NCBI RefSeq assembly: GCF_014651615.1
Contig: NZ_BMXF01000001.1
Location: 1,087,731 to 1,151,730 of the forward strand
Origin: Persicitalea jodogahamensis
GTDB taxonomy: Bacteria > Bacteroidota > Bacteroidia > Cytophagales > Spirosomataceae
Reading direction: 5' to 3'
Length of the DNA: 64,000 bases
Shown: positions 1 to 11,000 of the stretch, piece after piece
How positions within the stretch are numbered: position 1 is the stretch's first letter
Layout of the letters: every line of letters begins with the position of its first letter
The notes under the pieces: model-generated
Told to the model about the DNA's origin: nothing
The model's database searches: none
The model's input: the letters and a program-made list of their open reading frames with translations, nothing else
Made by a program: the position numbers and the translations under genes

Positions 1-1817
1 GGGCCGAGAAGTACGACCCTTACTTCGAGAGGGTTATCAATTATCTGGAGCATAGCAGGGTTCAGCACGAAAACACCATAAAAAACAACGAAGACCGGCA
101 AAAGCGGGAACTGAAAAGGGCTCGTTATTTTGCAATTGTCATGGGGGGGGCCTCACTGCTTTCGTTGCTTTTTCTGGTGATCTCGCTGGTACTGCGCTAC
201 GACGCCGAACAGAGCCGTAAGCAGTCGCTGGAAAAAGAAAAACAGGCCATGCTGGAGCGGATTCGGGCCGAGGAACAGACGAAAGAATCCATTTCACAAA
301 AAAAGATTGCCGAACAGCAGGAGATTATCGCCGAGCAGCAGCGCCGCCTGACCGAGGAACAGCGCTCCATCGCCGTGCGGGAGCAGCGCCTGGCTGAGGT
401 AAAGCGGATTGAGGCAGAAATTGCCAAACAGATCGCCGAAATTGAAAAGGTAAAGGCCGACTCCGCCCAACGGCGGGCCGAAATGCAAAAAGACCTGGCC
501 GTAAAATCCAAGGCTCTGGCCGACCTGCTGCGCATCCAGGCCGATTCGTCACGCCGCGAGGCTCAAATCTCGCAGCAGGACGCCGAGCAGCAACGGGCGC
601 GGGCTGTCGCCCGCTCGGTGGCCATTCAGTCATATCAGATGACGGACAACGGCCAGGACGCCCTACCTGCATTACTTGCCGCTCAGGCTTTTCGTTTCAA
701 CCTCCGCACGGGCGGGCAAAAGGACAACCCGGAAATTTTCAAGGCGCTATCCAAAGCGGCTGATGCCAAAACAGTGCTACGCTGGCACAACGGCATGGTA
801 CGCAGCATAATCCAAAAGCCGGGCGGCGCAGCTTACGCTTCCACGGGGGACGACGGCACGGTGAAGGTATGGAGTGCTGACCTGACCGGGCAACCGGGCG
901 TGAAGTCCTATGCCACCAATGACAAAGGTCAGGTTTCGCTGCGTTCGCTGGCCTTTTCGGGAAGTGGAGACAAGGTGTTTGCCGGGAGCGCAACCGGCAA
1001 GATATATGACTGGTCTACCAGCGGGTTGCTCAGCGTGCCCAATGCCATTCAGGCGCATCGGGGTGTCGTCAATAGTCTTCTGGTCAATAAGGCAACTTCT
1101 CAGCTCATCAGCATCAGTGGCGATGGAAACCTGCGCACCTGGAAAATATTACCTAATGGGCTGGATTCGCTGCAAAACATCCACTCTGACATACCGATTT
1201 TTTGCGCCCGGATTACGCCCGATGGCAAGCGCCTCGCCTGCGGGGCGGACAATGGCCGGGTGGTGATTTTCAATTTGCAGAATCTGAACGAAGAGCCTGT
1301 TTCCTTCAACTACTACGGATTCGGCAATCGGGTCACGGCCCTGGCCTTTGATCCCGACGGCACGCACCTGATTACCGGCAATTCTTCCGGCTCGCTTTAC
1401 CGCTGGGATTTTGAAAAAAACGGGATTGGCCGCATTGGTCTGCCGCTATCGGGGAGGCATACATCACCTGTAAACGACATCACTTTCTCGCACGACGGGA
1501 AACTACTGGCCTCATGCAGCTACGACTGGACGGTGCGCCTCTGGAACTACGCCAGCATTCTGAATCGGCAGGTGCAGCCTATCGTGCTGGATGATTTCGA
1601 CACATGGGTTTTTGGCATCACCTTCTCGAGGGATGGTAAAAGGCTCATTGCCGGTGGAGCTGATCGCACCATACGCTCCTGGCAGGTCGATCCGGACGAA
1701 CTGTATCAGAAAGTACTGGAAAAGGCTAACCGGGATATGACCATTGATGAATGGAATCGGTTCATCGGCAAGGATATTCCCTATGAGAAGGCAGTGAAAA
1801 GCGAAGCGGTGCAGTAA
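1..1817 (+). CDS. nSTAND1-type NTPase, C-terminal part: TM + coiled coil + WD40 propeller (5' partial)
   Basis: The reading frame is open from base 3 to the TAA at 1815-1817, so the gene begins outside the window; the first ATG (141) is internal. Visible order: a short charged region, one transmembrane segment (IVMGGASLLSLLFLVISLVL), a long Glu/Gln/Arg-rich coiled coil of about 130 residues, the linker ARSVAIQSYQM..QDALPALLAAQAFRFN typical of nSTAND-WD40 proteins, then seven WD40-like blades (for example GDDGTVKVWSAD, CSYDWTVRLWNYA, GGADRTIRSWQVD), enough for a full propeller. In this family the missing N-terminus is a STAND P-loop ATPase; that part is inferred, not seen. The topology suggests an inner-membrane-anchored switch with a propeller for partner binding. 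A TonB-dependent receptor starts 32 bp downstream on the same strand. Confidence 0.75.
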   Translation, partial: AEKYDPYFERVINYLEHSRVQHENTIKNNEDRQKRELKRARYFAIVMGGASLLSLLFLVISLVLRYDAEQSRKQSLEKEKQAMLERIRAEEQTKESISQKKIAEQQEIIAEQQRRLTEEQRSIAVREQRLAEVKRIEAEIAKQIAEIEKVKADSAQRRAEMQKDLAVKSKALADLLRIQADSSRREAQISQQDAEQQRARAVARSVAIQSYQMTDNGQDALPALLAAQAFRFNLRTGGQKDNPEIFKALSKAADAKTVLRWHNGMVRSIIQKPGGAAYASTGDDGTVKVWSADLTGQPGVKSYATNDKGQVSLRSLAFSGSGDKVFAGSATGKIYDWSTSGLLSVPNAIQAHRGVVNSLLVNKATSQLISISGDGNLRTWKILPNGLDSLQNIHSDIPIFCARITPDGKRLACGADNGRVVIFNLQNLNEEPVSFNYYGFGNRVTALAFDPDGTHLITGNSSGSLYRWDFEKNGIGRIGLPLSGRHTSPVNDITFSHDGKLLASCSYDWTVRLWNYASILNRQVQPIVLDDFDTWVFGITFSRDGKRLIAGGADRTIRSWQVDPDELYQKVLEKANRDMTIDEWNRFIGKDIPYEKAVKSEAVQ

Positions 1818-1849
1818 TAGAATTGAGGAGTTTATGCGTCCATTAGTCT

Positions 1850-4507
1850 ATGAGTTTTACTTTGAATTATAAAAGGTACATAACCGACTGGTTTGGAAAA
1901 GGGGAATTGCTTTGCATTTCGACCTTTTTCGCACTGGCATTTATGCTTTCGCCAGCGGCGGTGCGAGCGCAGAATTCTTGCGACCAGTCCATTCTGCTGC
2001 CCGAGGCAGAGAAGCGGTACGCGACCGGTAATTTTGACGAACTTCTGGCGGCTTTGATCCCGTGCATTGACAACGGGTTCAACGAAAACGGGAAGGTGCA
2101 AGCTTATAAAATACTGGTAAATACGTACCTGGCTCTTGATTCTGTAAGCAAAGCAACGGATGTTATCAACAAAATCCTGATCATCAATCCACAGTTCGAG
2201 CCCGATTTTTCAGCCTCTGACCAGTTCAAGACTTTAGTACAGGATATGAAAGATTTGCAGGAAAAAATTCTGGAAATCACCTCGGTATCCAAGAAGGCAG
2301 AGAACCTGCTGCAGGTACCAGCGACCGTGATGGTGCTGACTGAAAAGGATATCGTGCAGCGCGGCTACCAGAGTCTGGAACAAATGCTGCACGATCTGCC
2401 GGGCTTCGACATCGCCAAAGGCAACGGGCCCGGCTACTCCTACTTCTACCAACGTGGCTACCGGGCTGTTTCCAACGACCGTATCCTGCTCCTGATCGAT
2501 GGCGTGGAGGAGAATGATCTGGTTTCCAATAACATTCCCATCTCGCGCCAGTACCCGATTGCCGATGTGGCGCGCGTAGAGGTGATTTACGGTCCGGCTT
2601 CCACCCTGTATGGAGCCAATGCTTTCTCCGGAGTAATCAATGTAATCACGAAGAACTACCTCAAAAATACGGGTACTAATAAAAAGCTTTCCTTCACCGG
2701 ACAGACGCGCGGCGGTACCTGGAACACGCGGTACCTGGACGGAATCTTGACGGGCAAGACTAAGGATGTGGCTGTGTCCGTCATTGGGCGGTACTTCCGT
2801 TCCGACGAAATGGATCTATCGCGCAACTACGATACCTGGAATTACGACCCCAGGACGCCCGACCAATACAACGGCGTTTTGGATATTCAGGGGCAAGCGG
2901 CCAACAACTACCTCATCAGTAGCGGCCTCGCTACCAAATTCCCGAACAGTAATCTCTATACCGTCGATCGCGCTGCGAGCGGCGAAGCCACGGCCATCCG
3001 GTTGACCCCCGAAGGGCGGGAAAAGGCCGCTGAGTTAGATAATCAAGGCGTATTTGCCAGCATGGTGACGGGTGAGCCCGTACAGTTTGACAACCAGACT
3101 TCGGATTTCTTTGTACGGGTCAAAGTGGAGTTCAAGGAGCTCACCTTATCAGGATATAGCTGGAAAACCAACGAAGGCGCCACGCCCTGGTACACCAACA
3201 AGTCACGGCTGTCGGCCCCCGACCACTCCCGCTGGATAACGGCCAACAATGCGTTTTCAAGCATTTATAACAAAACATTCAGCGAAAGATTTCAGGTACT
3301 GAACATCACTTCTTTCAAAATTCACGAGATCGAGGGCGGAACCAACCTGGCCTCCTACGCGGGATATTACAATAAAAGTTACTCGATTCTGGACCTGGCC
3401 AATAGCCGGATGCCCAGCACATCCACCCAGTATTTCTATCGCTACTCGAATCAGCTGAGAAACGAACTGCGCTATTTCCTGACAGCCTCTCCCCGATTCG
3501 AAATCAGCGGCGGAGTCGAAATCCGGGCCAGCTACATTCAGGGCGACTACATTCGCTCGTCCCTGGCATATCCCGACGAAACGGGCTATCTGGGCGACTC
3601 TATTCTGGGAGGCAACAATTACCGCAGCTACGATCTGGGGCTTTATTCGCAGGCAACCTACCGTCCGGTGAGCTACCTGAAACTAGTGGGAGGTTTGCGG
3701 CTCGACAACAACCGGATCCGCAACCTGGGGGGCTATGGTACCGTGCTGAATCCCCGCCTGGCGGCCATATACATCAAAGGCAAGTACATTTTCAAAGCTA
3801 TTTATGCCACGGCCTTCAAAGACGCCTCTAATCTGCAGAAGTACGGTACCGCCCCCGATCGCCAGCTCAATAACCCCCGTCTGCAGCCTGAACGGGTGCA
3901 GAACGTGGAAGTGAGTGCCAACGTCAAAGTGAATAAGGATTTGATGTTCAGCGCGGTGGCGTATCGGGCGGCATACAGTAACGTGATCGGCACGGCGCGA
4001 GTGCAACTACCCGATGGCAGCACCACTTCGCAGTTTCAGCCACTGGGCCGACAACTGATATACGGTGTGCAGGGCGAGGGCTCCTACAAAATCAACAACC
4101 TCAGTTTGTGGGGGAATTTTACCTTCACCAACCCAACGGACCTGGAAACCAACCAGCGAATCAGCGATATTGCCGACTTTCAGTTCAACCTTGGCGGCAA
4201 TTATCAGATTACCGAAAAACTGGGGGCCAACCTGACTGCCAACTTCGTAGGCGCCCGGAAAACCGGCATTGGTACTTTTGGCAGTAATAACCCCATCACC
4301 CGATTCGACCCTTCGCTGATACTGAACTCGACTATCACCTACCAAAACATCGTGCGGGGAATTTCCCTGCAACTGACGGTCAATAACATAGCAGACACCG
4401 AATATTTCTTTCCCGGTGTCCGGTCCGCCGACGGAACCACCTTTGCCTCCCGTTTTCCGCAGGAAAGACGGTATGTGTCGGTGGGAGTATTGTTTAATCT
4501 GGAATAA
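1850..4507 (+). CDS. TonB-dependent receptor with N-terminal TPR-like domain
   Basis: 885 residues. An N-terminal signal sequence ends near AAVRA-QNSC. It is followed by a helical, TPR-like domain (about residues 45-135, PEAEKRYATGNFDELLAALI and KILVNTYLALDSVSKA) that ordinary receptors lack. Then comes a plug domain (VPATVMVLTEKDIVQRGYQS, LLLIDGVEEND, VEVIYGPASTLYGANAFSGV, residues about 155-265) and a long aromatic-rich beta-barrel ending in a terminal strand (RRYVSVGVLFNLE). It should sit in the outer membrane and import or sense a ligand using TonB energy. The substrate is unknown: no SusD partner, and no iron-specific signature that I can name. It lies 32 bp after the nSTAND1-WD40 gene, so the two are probably co-transcribed. 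Confidence 0.88.
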   Translation: MSFTLNYKRYITDWFGKGELLCISTFFALAFMLSPAAVRAQNSCDQSILLPEAEKRYATGNFDELLAALIPCIDNGFNENGKVQAYKILVNTYLALDSVSKATDVINKILIINPQFEPDFSASDQFKTLVQDMKDLQEKILEITSVSKKAENLLQVPATVMVLTEKDIVQRGYQSLEQMLHDLPGFDIAKGNGPGYSYFYQRGYRAVSNDRILLLIDGVEENDLVSNNIPISRQYPIADVARVEVIYGPASTLYGANAFSGVINVITKNYLKNTGTNKKLSFTGQTRGGTWNTRYLDGILTGKTKDVAVSVIGRYFRSDEMDLSRNYDTWNYDPRTPDQYNGVLDIQGQAANNYLISSGLATKFPNSNLYTVDRAASGEATAIRLTPEGREKAAELDNQGVFASMVTGEPVQFDNQTSDFFVRVKVEFKELTLSGYSWKTNEGATPWYTNKSRLSAPDHSRWITANNAFSSIYNKTFSERFQVLNITSFKIHEIEGGTNLASYAGYYNKSYSILDLANSRMPSTSTQYFYRYSNQLRNELRYFLTASPRFEISGGVEIRASYIQGDYIRSSLAYPDETGYLGDSILGGNNYRSYDLGLYSQATYRPVSYLKLVGGLRLDNNRIRNLGGYGTVLNPRLAAIYIKGKYIFKAIYATAFKDASNLQKYGTAPDRQLNNPRLQPERVQNVEVSANVKVNKDLMFSAVAYRAAYSNVIGTARVQLPDGSTTSQFQPLGRQLIYGVQGEGSYKINNLSLWGNFTFTNPTDLETNQRISDIADFQFNLGGNYQITEKLGANLTANFVGARKTGIGTFGSNNPITRFDPSLILNSTITYQNIVRGISLQLTVNNIADTEYFFPGVRSADGTTFASRFPQERRYVSVGVLFNLE

Positions 4508-4650
4508 CCGGAAGGGTGAAGACACGCAGGAAGGGGACACTCTTCAGCTACATTTTCCTTTCAGAAAGAGGCGATTGCCTCCATTCAAAAAATTCAGCCT
4601 TTATGACCTATCCAGCCCATCACACTATCTCAACGTTTAAAAACTTTAAC

Positions 4651-5256
4651 ATGAATCGCCCTCATTCGCCATTTTCCCTCGGAACGCCGGGATCTGCCAA
4701 CCAGCGGCAGGAGTCGCTGGTGCACCGAAACCTGCCCCAGCTGATACTCAAGGAAGTAGACTACCCGGAGCGGATCATCGACATCGGGCAGTTCAGGATA
4801 CAAGGCTGGCGGAATGAAAAGGGGGTCGATCCTGACTTTTTCGCCCAAAAAACCTGGCTTGATGATTTGGATCAAACGGCCCGGCACTGGGTCGTGATGG
4901 ATGAATTGGATATCGTGGCCGCCGCCCGGCTTAGTTTCCATGGGTCGCTGGCCGATGTTCCTTACGCGGACATGCTCACGCCGGAGCAAATCGAGCATTT
5001 TGAAAACAGGAAAGTAGCCTCCCTCAACCGACTGGTGGTTTTGCCCGAATACCGCGGGCAGGGTCTGGCGGGACGGCTCGATCAGATCAGAATAGAAATG
5101 GCCAGGGTTAAGGGGGCGGAAGTCATTATTGCGTTTCCTCAGCTTGTTCGTATCGAATCGCTCCGGAAGTTAGGTTTCGAGCTATTGGCTGAACTGCCAA
5201 GCATACCCGAAATGCCCGACCGACCTTTTTTCCTGATGAAGAAGAATCTGGTTTAG
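4651..5256 (+). CDS. GNAT family N-acetyltransferase
   Basis: 201 residues from the ATG at 4651. The frame is open further upstream to an ATG at 4516, but those 45 residues look non-coding and the A-rich tract just before 4651 is the usual start context here. The acetyl-CoA-binding motif A is clear: LNRLVVLPEYRGQGLAG (R-x-x-G-x-A loop, residues about 129-141), with a preceding beta strand (DELDIVAAARLSF) and a C-terminal GFELL strand. Acetylates an unknown amine. Distantly similar to the autoinducer-synthase/GNAT layout, but nothing specific supports a substrate. Confidence 0.8.
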   Translation: MNRPHSPFSLGTPGSANQRQESLVHRNLPQLILKEVDYPERIIDIGQFRIQGWRNEKGVDPDFFAQKTWLDDLDQTARHWVVMDELDIVAAARLSFHGSLADVPYADMLTPEQIEHFENRKVASLNRLVVLPEYRGQGLAGRLDQIRIEMARVKGAEVIIAFPQLVRIESLRKLGFELLAELPSIPEMPDRPFFLMKKNLV

Positions 5257-5460
5257 GGTGCAATGTGTCGAGCTAAAGCCGCTGATATCAGGATTTTCTT
5301 TCAGCGCTGTCAATGGGTGTTTCATATGCTGATTCCCCGGCCGATCAACGCTTAATCTCTCAACGTCTCAACTCTAAACAACTAAACAAAAACAAACCTG
5401 CAAGCCCAAAAAATATATCGCCTGTTAGACCTTAAGAAGGGAGAAGAAAAAACCGTCGGC

Positions 5461-7992
5461 TTGTTTGTCGGTTACTCGTTCTGTATGGGAGTGGCCGTTG
5501 CCATTTTCTACACGGCTACTACCTCGCTTTTCCTGATTTCTTTTGAACGAACCATGCTGCCCAAGGCCTACATCGCAGGCGGTTTGGTCGTATACGGGCT
5601 GGGGGTTGTGACAAACTACGTTCAGCGAAAAATTCAGTTCTCCAAGCTGGCGAACGGTCTCATTTATTTTCTGATGCTATCCGTGACGGGATTGCTGGTG
5701 ACGTACCAGTTTAGCGATATCAAGTGGCTGATTTTCTTCCTCTTTGTTTGGAACCGCGTTTTTGTCTTTGTCAACGGCATCACCTTCTGGTCCACTGCTT
5801 CCAAAATATTCGATATTCAACAGGCCAAGCGTTTGTATGGGCTCATCAGCACGGGGGAGGTAGTTTCTTCCATTCTGAGTTTTTTTTCTGTACCGCTTCT
5901 GCTCCAATTCCTGGCCACGGACCAGCTGTTGTACATCGTGGCGGTGGCGGTAGTTGGCTGCATCGTGCTCATGCGACTGATCGTCCGGCGGTTTTCCAGA
6001 CAGCTTTCGGTAATAAAGGAAACCCCGAAGGAGAACGCAGAAACCGCTGCTGCCGATGACACGAGCAGCTGGCGTACTTTCCTGTCTAACCCCTACTACC
6101 TGCTGGTGTTTTTGCTGGCGATGATGCCCGTGGTGGGTCTGTTCTTTGTGGATTTCATGTTCGCGGTAGAATCCAAAAACGTGTTTCCTGACAAAGAGTT
6201 GCTGGCGGGATTTCTGGGTACATTTTTTGGCTTTTGTGCTTTGCTGGAGATTTTGATCAAAACTGTGCTGTACAACAAAGTCATCAGCAAGTTCGGCCTA
6301 ACGCTCGGTATCTCACTGTTGCCAATTACGCTACTGTTCAGTTTGGGGTTGGCAGTGGGCTACGGCACGATCTACGGCACCACGGCTTTATTCTTTGCTT
6401 TCATCGTGCTTAGCCGGTTTTTCATGAGTTCGGTGCGTAAGTCGGTGAACGAGCCGTCTTTTCAAGTTCTGATGCAACCGATCCCCGGTCCGGAGCGTGC
6501 CAATGTACAGAGCCGCATCGAGGGCGGCCCGAAGGCCTTGGGTAATATCGTGCCGGGCGTTATCCTTTTGATTCTTACCAGCATGCCCTTTATTGGTACG
6601 GTGCAAATCGCCGCCTTCTTTCTGCTGATTCTGGCGGGCTGGGTGTATTTGTCGATGAAAGTACAAAACCAGTACCGAACCGTGCTGCGTGCCACCCTGG
6701 AGAAGCCCGCTACCGGCTTGGAGCCAATGGGTGATCGGGCTGACCCGGTTTCCGCACCGCTTCCGGATGACGGCGATGCTTATCTGGAGCTGGCGAAGCG
6801 GGTAGCTGCCCGAAAAAAATCGACGCTGAACTACGAGCGGAGCAGCTTTGACTTTATTCTGAAACTGACAAATTCGGCGCGCGAACATGATCGTGTTCTG
6901 GCGGCTCAGATGCTGGGCGAATCGGGGCGTTACTACGCTTTTCGCTACCTGATGCAGCTCATCAACGATGAGTCCACGGACGTGAAGAACGCGGCCTTGA
7001 TTGCTGCCGGATCGGTGCGCAGCGCCGAACTATGGCCTCTGGTGATTGCCCATCTTGACTCGGAGCGCTCGCATGAAGCGGCGGCGTACGGCCTGCTGGG
7101 TTCGGGCGAAGGGAGCGGCCGCGACGCCATGGTGCGGGAGTTGGCCCGGAGTTTCGACCGGGCGTCGGGAAGCCCCCGACTGCAAATTCGGCTGATCCGG
7201 CTCATCCGACAGATTGGTGGTGTGAAAGCAACCAAAGTCCTGCGTCCGGCGATGCAACATCCCGAAGCAGAAATCCGGGATGAAGTTTATGAAGCCCTGA
7301 CGCACCTCGGCTATCGGGTGACGCTCACGGAACGCAGTGGGGTGGCGGCCGAAATCGACGCCCGCATCGGCCTGCTGGTATGGGTGCTGGCCGCACAGCA
7401 TGATTTAGAAAACTACCCATCAGATTCGCCGATTCAAACTACCCTGGAGAGCGAAAAGCGTAAGATTTTACCTAAAATTTTTACCCTGCTTTCCCTGCTG
7501 CCGGGTGGGCAGCGTTTCGACGATCTGTGCAGTTTGCTTCTGGATAACAACCAGGAAACCTTTGGGTACTTGCTGGAAGTAGTGAATATGACCCTGCCCG
7601 AATCCTGGAAAGACAAACTTATTCCGCTATTTGAAGAGCAGCCCCTGGCTGAAAAATTGAAGCGTAGTGCTGAGTCTTACCCCCAAAATCAGTTCTCCCC
7701 GGATGAGCGGTTGAAAGATATCGCCAATAATCATTTTTCCCGAATCTCAGCCAATCTCCGGGCCACCGCCCTCGAAGCTCTGGCCCAAAGCGGAGCGGAC
7801 CACACGATTACGCTGGCCGCACACGCTGTCTCACCGGAGGCTGTCATTGCTGAAACCGCCCTTCGTGCCCTGTACCAGCAGAATCCCGGACGATATCGGG
7901 ATATACGCCTGGTCATGAAGGCACAGGACGATACGTTTCATCTGATGATTTGTCAAAAAATTGAGAAAACAGAATATTTAACGGCCTCATAG
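5461..7992 (+). CDS. Nucleotide (ADP/ATP)-transporter-like MFS protein fused to C-terminal HEAT repeats
   Basis: About 843 residues from a TTG at 5461. Residues 1-410 hold ten to twelve hydrophobic helices with the TLC/Npt-like signature (WNRVFVFVNGITFW, FDIQQAKRLYGLIS). From about residue 450 the protein is soluble and helical with HEAT-type repeats (RVLAAQMLGESGRYYAFRYL, DVKNAALIAAGSVRSAELWP, RATALEALAQSG). The coding frame plainly continues upstream of the TTG (KIYRLLDLKKGEEKTVGLF) back to a stop at 5383-5385, with no ATG, GTG or TTG there, so the true start is non-standard (CTG 5398 or ATA 5413) or lost. It opens a co-directional block with a sensor, a kinase and a receiver-phosphatase. 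Transport activity is inferred from family only; the HEAT part suggests a scaffold. Confidence 0.72.
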   Translation: MFVGYSFCMGVAVAIFYTATTSLFLISFERTMLPKAYIAGGLVVYGLGVVTNYVQRKIQFSKLANGLIYFLMLSVTGLLVTYQFSDIKWLIFFLFVWNRVFVFVNGITFWSTASKIFDIQQAKRLYGLISTGEVVSSILSFFSVPLLLQFLATDQLLYIVAVAVVGCIVLMRLIVRRFSRQLSVIKETPKENAETAAADDTSSWRTFLSNPYYLLVFLLAMMPVVGLFFVDFMFAVESKNVFPDKELLAGFLGTFFGFCALLEILIKTVLYNKVISKFGLTLGISLLPITLLFSLGLAVGYGTIYGTTALFFAFIVLSRFFMSSVRKSVNEPSFQVLMQPIPGPERANVQSRIEGGPKALGNIVPGVILLILTSMPFIGTVQIAAFFLLILAGWVYLSMKVQNQYRTVLRATLEKPATGLEPMGDRADPVSAPLPDDGDAYLELAKRVAARKKSTLNYERSSFDFILKLTNSAREHDRVLAAQMLGESGRYYAFRYLMQLINDESTDVKNAALIAAGSVRSAELWPLVIAHLDSERSHEAAAYGLLGSGEGSGRDAMVRELARSFDRASGSPRLQIRLIRLIRQIGGVKATKVLRPAMQHPEAEIRDEVYEALTHLGYRVTLTERSGVAAEIDARIGLLVWVLAAQHDLENYPSDSPIQTTLESEKRKILPKIFTLLSLLPGGQRFDDLCSLLLDNNQETFGYLLEVVNMTLPESWKDKLIPLFEEQPLAEKLKRSAESYPQNQFSPDERLKDIANNHFSRISANLRATALEALAQSGADHTITLAAHAVSPEAVIAETALRALYQQNPGRYRDIRLVMKAQDDTFHLMICQKIEKTEYLTAS

Positions 7993-8067
7993 ATAAAGGG
8001 ATAGTTTGCCGTAACGGCAGCCTGTACCCACTGATTCAACCCTCAAAATTCCACCACTCACCATAAA

Positions 8068-11000
8068 ATGCCTTTTGCTTCCCTCCATATCGCTCATCTG
8101 TTTCGCTGGATACTGCTCCTGAGCGTCTTTGCGCTGTGGCATCCGGCGTTTTCGCAGGGCGACCTGGCCAGTCGCGAAATCGGAAACCCCCTGGCGGAGG
8201 TGCATTCGGCAAAGGAGTACAACGCCCACGGGCAAAATTTTGCCATCGTGCAGGACAAGCGGGGTATGATGTACTTCGGCAACTTCGCGGGAGTTCTGGA
8301 ATACGACGGAACGTCCTGGCGGACGATCACGACGACGAACTACGCCAAGGTGTCGTCGTTGTACCTCGACGACGCGGGCAGAATCTTCGTTGGCGCCAAC
8401 GGCGAGTTTGGCTACCTGAAACCCGATGCAAAGGGAACGCTGCACTTCGCCAGTCTGAGCGAACGCCTGACCACGCCCTTTGGAGAAATCATGAGTATTG
8501 TAGGTACGCCGGCAGGAATTTATTTTATCGGTAAAAAAGACATCTACCTTTGGAATAAGCGGATCGTGCGGGAGTGGCATACCGAAGACCTGATATTGTC
8601 ATCCTACTTTGTGCAGGGGCATATCTACCTTTATCAAAGGAAACGTGGTTTGGGAAGGTTCGACGGTAACAAAATCCTGCCCGTTGCCCTTTCACCGCGC
8701 CTGCCTGCGCTGCTGGATATCAGTGCTATGTTATCGTTCGATGCGCAGAATATTCTGGTGGCGACCAGTAATCAGGGACTTTTCAAAATTTCCAATAATC
8801 TTCTGACTCGCTTCGATGCCCCGGCCAATGCCTATCTCGGCACCAACCAGGTGAGTACGGGACTTCGGCTCGATGACAACACTTTTGCATTTGCCACTTT
8901 GCAAGGCGGTATAGCCCTGATCGACCGCCAGGGGCGCATTTCCCAGATTATCCGGGGTAGTACCTTCGATGACACCCAAGCCAACAGCCTGTATCAGGGC
9001 CGTGGCGGGATTTTGTGGCTGGCTCTGAACGACGGCCTGGCGCAGGTGGATATTCCATCGCCCATGTCGGTATTCGACGAAGCCGTGGGTATAAAAGGTG
9101 CCGTGAATCATCTGCTCCGCTACCGGGGGCGGATGTACGTCGGTACCCTGAACGGACTGTATTTTCTCGACGGGCTGCGGGCTAATCAGGTTAACGGGCT
9201 GAATGCGGGCTGCTTTTATTTGTCAGATGCCAGCGGGACGCTTCTGGCTGCCACAAGTAAGGGCGTGTACCGCATCGACGGTGCCTCAGCGCGGCCACTT
9301 TCCCAAGATTTTGCCCTTTGTCTGCACCCGTTAAATAGCAATCCCAAAACAGTATTCGTAGGCTTGGAAAACGGGTTGGGGATTTTGGATCTGGCAAGAA
9401 ACAGCTACCGACAAGTGGCAGGAATAGATGATCAGATTGTGGGCATCAGCGAAGATGAAGACGGGCACATATGGCTGGAAACTTTATCAAAAGGACTATA
9501 CCGCACCGATGCCCGGGCGACAGAGTGGAAGCTCTATAATAAGGAAAACGGCCTGAAGACGCTGCTATACAACAAAATCGTCAATAGCCCGGAGGGACTC
9601 ATCGCCTGGAACAAAAACGGTACTTTTCGCTATGACGCACAAAAGGACACTTTTATCCCTTACAATCTATTCCAAACCGACAGCACGGCGGCCAATTACT
9701 GGAAAGGTAGCGTTATTCCCGACCAGAACGGTAATTTCTGGACTACGCGGGGCGATGAAAAGTTTGTCACTTTTTACAAAAAAAATCAAGACGGATTTCA
9801 GCCGATAACGCAGCCATTTCGTGCTTTCTCTGACCGTACATTCGATGTCATTTACCCTGATATTGACAGCCTGGTCTGGTTTGGCGGTCCGGAAGGCGCC
9901 ATACGCTTTGACCTGGGTCAGCCGGACGATTACCTCAAATCGTATCCGGCCCTCATTCGAAAAATCAACCTGAAGGCCGATACACTGGTCTTCGATGGCT
10001 ACCGGCAAGGCGACGTCACTATGAAAAATGCGGTTCTGAATCCGGAACGAATGCGTTTCGCCTACGATCTGAACGACATTAGCTTCGTGTTTTCGGCCAC
10101 TAGTTTCAATGCGGGGGAAGAGTTGGTTTTTAAATATATTCTTGAAAACTATGACGACCTGTGGTCGGACTGGACGGCGCAGAATCGCAAGGAGTACACC
10201 AACCTGGCACCGGGGCGCTACCGCTTCCGGGTGAAAGCGAAGAACATTTACGAACTGGAGAGTGAGGAGTCGGTCTTTGAGTTTGTGGTGGCCGTACCCT
10301 GGTACCTGATGTGGTGGGCTTACGTGCTGTACTTCGTCGTACTGACCACTTTACTGTATTTTCTCATCCGCTGGCGGCTCCGGGCTCTGGTGAAGGAGAA
10401 AGATATGCTCGAAAGCATGATTCTGGAGCGCACTGAGGAGATTTCCAGCCAGAAGGAGGAGCTGGAAGAACAGTCGCAGGAACTGGCCTCCAAAAACGAC
10501 CAATTGGAAAAGATCGATCAGATTGTACAGTCGATCAACTCCGAAATCGAATTTACGAGCCTTTTCGAAACCGTACTGGCCAGGCTCGATATCATCCGGA
10601 GCATGGAAAGCGCTACGGCCCTGATCTACGATAAGGAATCCAACAGTTTTCGCTTCAAGGCTGCCTACGGCAATCTGTCGCTGGCCCAGCTTGAATCGCT
10701 GCAGCTTACGCTGCAACAGGCTGAGGAGAGGTACCTGAACAATGCCGTGGAACGGGCCGAGGATGTGTACGCCCGCAGCGACGCGCCCTTCGTGCCGCTG
10801 GGCAATGCGCTGGACACCCTGCCCGAACCGAAGTCACTCATTACGATTGTGATCAATGTCGAGGGCCACGTCGAGGGTTTTATCACGCTGGAAAACACTA
10901 CCCGCGCCAACGCATTTGATCAGAAAGATTTCGACATGATCCGAAACTTGAAAGAGCACCTCATTGCGGCTTTTATCAAAACCCGGATTCTTGAAAATCT

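Noticed and set aside
4516-4650. 45-residue N-terminal extension of the GNAT protein
   Set aside because: Low-complexity mixture with no homology-like pattern, while ATG 4651 has the A-rich start context common here.
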